Of a stretch of 7,954 bases of DNA, positions 6,065 to 7,954 are shown piece by piece (within the stretch, counting starts at the first letter, position 1; the number at the start of each line of letters is the position of its first letter). A program made the translations under genes and the position numbers. The stretch spans positions 1 through 7,954 of the forward strand of contig JAABVY010000248.1 in the NCBI GenBank assembly GCA_011777135.1, given 5' to 3'. This stretch comes from Candidatus Zixiibacteriota bacterium. Lineage in GTDB: Bacteria; Zixibacteria; MSB-5A5; JAABVY01. The notes beneath the pieces are model-generated. The model was not told the origin of the DNA. It worked only from the letters and a program-made list of their open reading frames with translations, and did no database searches.

Positions 6065-7709
6065 CCTCGCTCACCTCCTGTTCCTTCTTCTCTTCCTCTG
6101 CCTGCTCAACTCCGATCAGCGGTTCTCCTCTAAGATCGGTGGTCCTCGGCTTTCCGCCTTTCATGATAAGGGCATTGCCGAGCATTTCATGCACACCGCC
6201 GACCTCAACGCCGGGCACCCAATATTCAAGCAGGGGCGGGAGAGTTGCCTTGTCAATCGCGCAGATACAAAGCAGGATATTGACATCGTCTCTTTCATGC
6301 ACGAATTTGGTGGCATTTGCTCTTGGGAAACCTCCCCGCAATCTCATCTCCAGATTCTCATCAGTACCAAGGCCGGAACCCGAACCACAGCAGAATGTCT
6401 GTTCCTTGATCGTATTCTCCGGCATCTCGGTGAATTTATTGCAGCATTTTTTGATTACATATCGAGGCTCCTCGATCAATCCCATCGCTCGTGCCGGGTT
6501 GCAGGAATCGTGGAAAGTCGGATGCCAGTGATCATTTCTCGATTTATCCAGCTTCAGCTTATTGTTTCTGATCAAATCAGAAGTAAATTCCATGATATGT
6601 ACCATCTTCGTTGATTTGGAATTTTCGAATTTTGTCCCGGTAATCGGCGAAACAGGCTCCTCGAGGAAATCAGCCGGACCGTTCAGCGTATCCATATACT
6701 GATGCAGGACTCGCCACATATGTCCGCATTCACCTCCCAGAATCCATTTTACGCCCAAACGTTTGGCCTCTGCATAGATTTTGGCATTGAGACGCTTCAT
6801 CATTTCATGTGAATGGAACAAGCCGAAATTACCTCCCTCGGAAGCGTAGGCGCTCCAGGTATAATCAAGTCCGATCTCGTGAAACAGCGCCAGGTAACCC
6901 AGCAATGTGTAGTAATGCGGTGAGGCGAAGTAGTCAGCCGAGGGCGCCACGAACAGGATTTCCGCACCTTTCTTGTTGATCGGAGCATCCACCCGGATAC
7001 CGGTAATATCCTCCAGCTCGTCGACCGCAAACTCGATACTGTCGGCAAAGCCATGCGGTTGGATTCCAAGGTGATTGCCGGTCCTGAAACAGTTTGCGGC
7101 GGGAGTACAAATCCATTCGATATTGACACCCACCAGATTCAGGAGCTCGCGCCCCATCATGGTGATCTCGGCCGTGTCGATACCGTAAGGGCAGAAGACC
7201 GAGCAGCGGCGGCATTCGGTGCACTGATAGAAATAATAGAACCATTCCTTGAGCACATCGACGGTCAAATCCCGCGCCCCCACCATCTTGCCCATGATCT
7301 TGCCGGCCATGGTGAAATCCTTGCGGTAGACCGAACGCAGGAGCTCCGCACGAAGTACCGGCATATTCTTGGGATCGCCGGAGCCAATGAAGAAGTGACA
7401 TTTATCAGCACAGGCTCCGCAGCGAACACAGATATCCATAAAGACCTGCAGGGAGCGGAATCTTTTGATTCTCACTCTCAGGCCCTCCAGTATGATTTCT
7501 TTCCAGTTCTCCGGCAGCTTCCAGTCTTCATCAACGGGTGACCATTTTCTTGGATTAGGAAGATCCAGATACTCCAGATTCTTGGCAGGAGCGGCATAGT
7601 TCCAGGTACCCTTCCTGAACTCGACTGTAGGATCAAACCAGGTCTTCTTCTTTGGTTTATAATCGATGCCGCCGGCTAACTCTTCCGGTGATATAAGTTT
7701 TTCAGCCAT
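6057..7709 (-). CDS. dsrK: DsrK, HdrD-like iron-sulfur catalytic subunit of DsrMKJOP
   Basis: Cytoplasmic-side subunit thought to reduce or oxidise a thiol/disulfide substrate, most likely DsrC and its trisulfide, with electrons from DsrM. The 550-residue protein has two ferredoxin-type [4Fe-4S] motifs, CVRCGACADKC (94-104) and CTECRRCSVFCP (163-174), then an HdrD/GlcF-like cysteine-rich C-terminal half: GGECGH (325-330), HDSC (400-403), CC at 422-423, FCCGSGSG (439-446) and CICAID (481-486). Here the expected final CxxC of the CCG motif reads C483-A-I-D486, with an extra Cys481. The tail (535-550) is highly charged. Start ATG 7709 has AAGGA 9 bases upstream and follows the dsrM stop by 2 bases; the end overlaps dsrJ by 8 bases. 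Family and complex membership are certain from motifs plus neighbours; the exact substrate is known only from other organisms. Confidence 0.97.
   Translation of the reverse strand: MAEKLISPEELAGGIDYKPKKKTWFDPTVEFRKGTWNYAAPAKNLEYLDLPNPRKWSPVDEDWKLPENWKEIILEGLRVRIKRFRSLQVFMDICVRCGACADKCHFFIGSGDPKNMPVLRAELLRSVYRKDFTMAGKIMGKMVGARDLTVDVLKEWFYYFYQCTECRRCSVFCPYGIDTAEITMMGRELLNLVGVNIEWICTPAANCFRTGNHLGIQPHGFADSIEFAVDELEDITGIRVDAPINKKGAEILFVAPSADYFASPHYYTLLGYLALFHEIGLDYTWSAYASEGGNFGLFHSHEMMKRLNAKIYAEAKRLGVKWILGGECGHMWRVLHQYMDTLNGPADFLEEPVSPITGTKFENSKSTKMVHIMEFTSDLIRNNKLKLDKSRNDHWHPTFHDSCNPARAMGLIEEPRYVIKKCCNKFTEMPENTIKEQTFCCGSGSGLGTDENLEMRLRGGFPRANATKFVHERDDVNILLCICAIDKATLPPLLEYWVPGVEVGGVHEMLGNALIMKGGKPRTTDLRGEPLIGVEQAEEEKKEQEVSEDA
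6072..6079 (-). promoter_or_regulatory. Strong ribosome binding site of dsrJ embedded in dsrK
   Basis: AGGAGGTG on the minus strand is a full match to the anti-Shine-Dalgarno core and is 7 bases before the dsrJ ATG. It is encoded within the charged tail of DsrK, so part of that tail may be shaped by the need for this site. Confidence 0.75.
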
Positions 7710-7711
7710 AT

Positions 7712-7954
7712 CTATTTTTCCTTCTCCAACGGCATACCGGCCGCCTTCATTACATCTCTAAATTCATCTTCCCATTCTTCATATGTATGTGTCTTGACTG
7801 GATAATCCCAGGGATTGACATGCCTCTTTTCACGGTTGTTATTGGCCATATTCCGCGTAGGTGACATAAATACACCGCCCATGTGCATCAGCTTGCTGAA
7901 CGGGAAATAGCCGAAGAGAACTGACACAGAAAACAGGTGAATATAGAACATTAC
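7712..7954 (-). CDS. dsrM: DsrM C-terminal end, NarI-like cytochrome b subunit of DsrMKJOP (5' part outside window)
   Basis: Only the last 80 residues are visible; the frame stays open to the window edge, so the gene begins to the right. What is seen is the end of a membrane helix (IHLFSVSVLFGYFPFSKLMHM), where the two His may take part in haem b binding as in NarI-type subunits, followed by a polar cytoplasmic tail RNMANNNREKRHVNPWDY ... HTYEEWEDEFRDVMKAAG. This helix-plus-tail pattern, directly before dsrK, is characteristic of DsrM, which links the quinone pool to DsrK. The apparent internal ATG at 7951 lies in the middle of the protein and is not the real start. Stop TAG is 2 bases before the dsrK ATG, so the two are surely cotranscribed. 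Confidence 0.93.
   Translation of the reverse strand, partial: VMFYIHLFSVSVLFGYFPFSKLMHMGGVFMSPTRNMANNNREKRHVNPWDYPVKTHTYEEWEDEFRDVMKAAGMPLEKEK

Noticed and set aside
5814..6614. Plus-strand open frame of 266 codons
   Set aside because: It is antisense to dsrJ and dsrK and crosses their junction, its translation has no recognisable motif, and both minus-strand genes are beyond doubt. It is a by-product of codon use on the other strand.
7053..7541. Plus-strand open frame of 162 codons
   Set aside because: Antisense to the ferredoxin-motif region of dsrK, no domain features.
7712..7951. Stand-alone small protein starting at the ATG near the right edge
   Set aside because: The frame is open to the window end, and the sequence is the last helix and tail of DsrM directly before dsrK, so it is a fragment of a larger gene.

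Overview
The window is a compact, single-direction (minus-strand) block of core sulfur-energy and tetrapyrrole genes. In transcription order, from high to low coordinates, it holds the 3' end of dsrM, complete dsrK, dsrJ, dsrO and dsrP, a CoA-disulfide-reductase/rhodanese fusion, hemA, and a 5' portion of a siroheme-synthase (precorrin-2 dehydrogenase) gene that runs off the left edge. No convincing plus-strand gene, RNA gene, mobile element or CRISPR array is visible. No gap between genes exceeds about 85 bases.

Organism: the five-subunit DsrMKJOP complex, with a Tat-exported ferredoxin (DsrO) and a membrane-anchored triheme cytochrome c (DsrJ), implies a bacterium with a periplasm that carries dissimilatory sulfite reductase metabolism. 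This could be a Desulfobacterota-like or Nitrospirota-like sulfate/sulfite reducer or disproportionator, or an uncultured phylum with dsr genes. GC content looks intermediate. The window does not show the taxon or the direction of sulfur flow: dsrAB, dsrC, dsrEFH and dsrL are all outside it.

Layout: (i) 7954-3701, dsrM-K-J-O-P, tightly packed with overlaps or 2-7 base gaps and ribosome binding sites lying inside the preceding gene, so one translationally coupled operon. (ii) 3700-3618, an 83-base gap with a hairpin followed by five Ts (a likely terminator or attenuator) and then a good ribosome binding site. (iii) 3617-1941, an FAD/NAD(P)H persulfide-reductase-type enzyme with a C-terminal rhodanese domain. 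(iv) 1940-1892, a 49-base gap with a TTGACA-type promoter candidate that begins inside the preceding stop codon. (v) 1891-1, hemA and the siroheme-synthase gene, separated by 5 bases.

How they may work together: DsrMKJOP exchanges electrons between the periplasm/quinone pool and a cytoplasmic thiol/disulfide or trisulfide partner, thought to be DsrC, at the DsrK iron-sulfur site. The flavoprotein-rhodanese fusion could handle persulfide or polysulfide with NAD(P)H on the cytoplasmic side. HemA and the precorrin-2 dehydrogenase would supply the tetrapyrrole needed for siroheme (sulfite reductase) and for the haems of DsrM and DsrJ. The grouping of haem/siroheme supply with its consumers is seen directly; the regulatory and metabolic coupling is inference. 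The system as a whole is a known type. The less usual points are the fusion gene placed between dsrP and hemA, the CxxD in place of CxxC in DsrK, and the altered nucleotide-binding loop in HemA.
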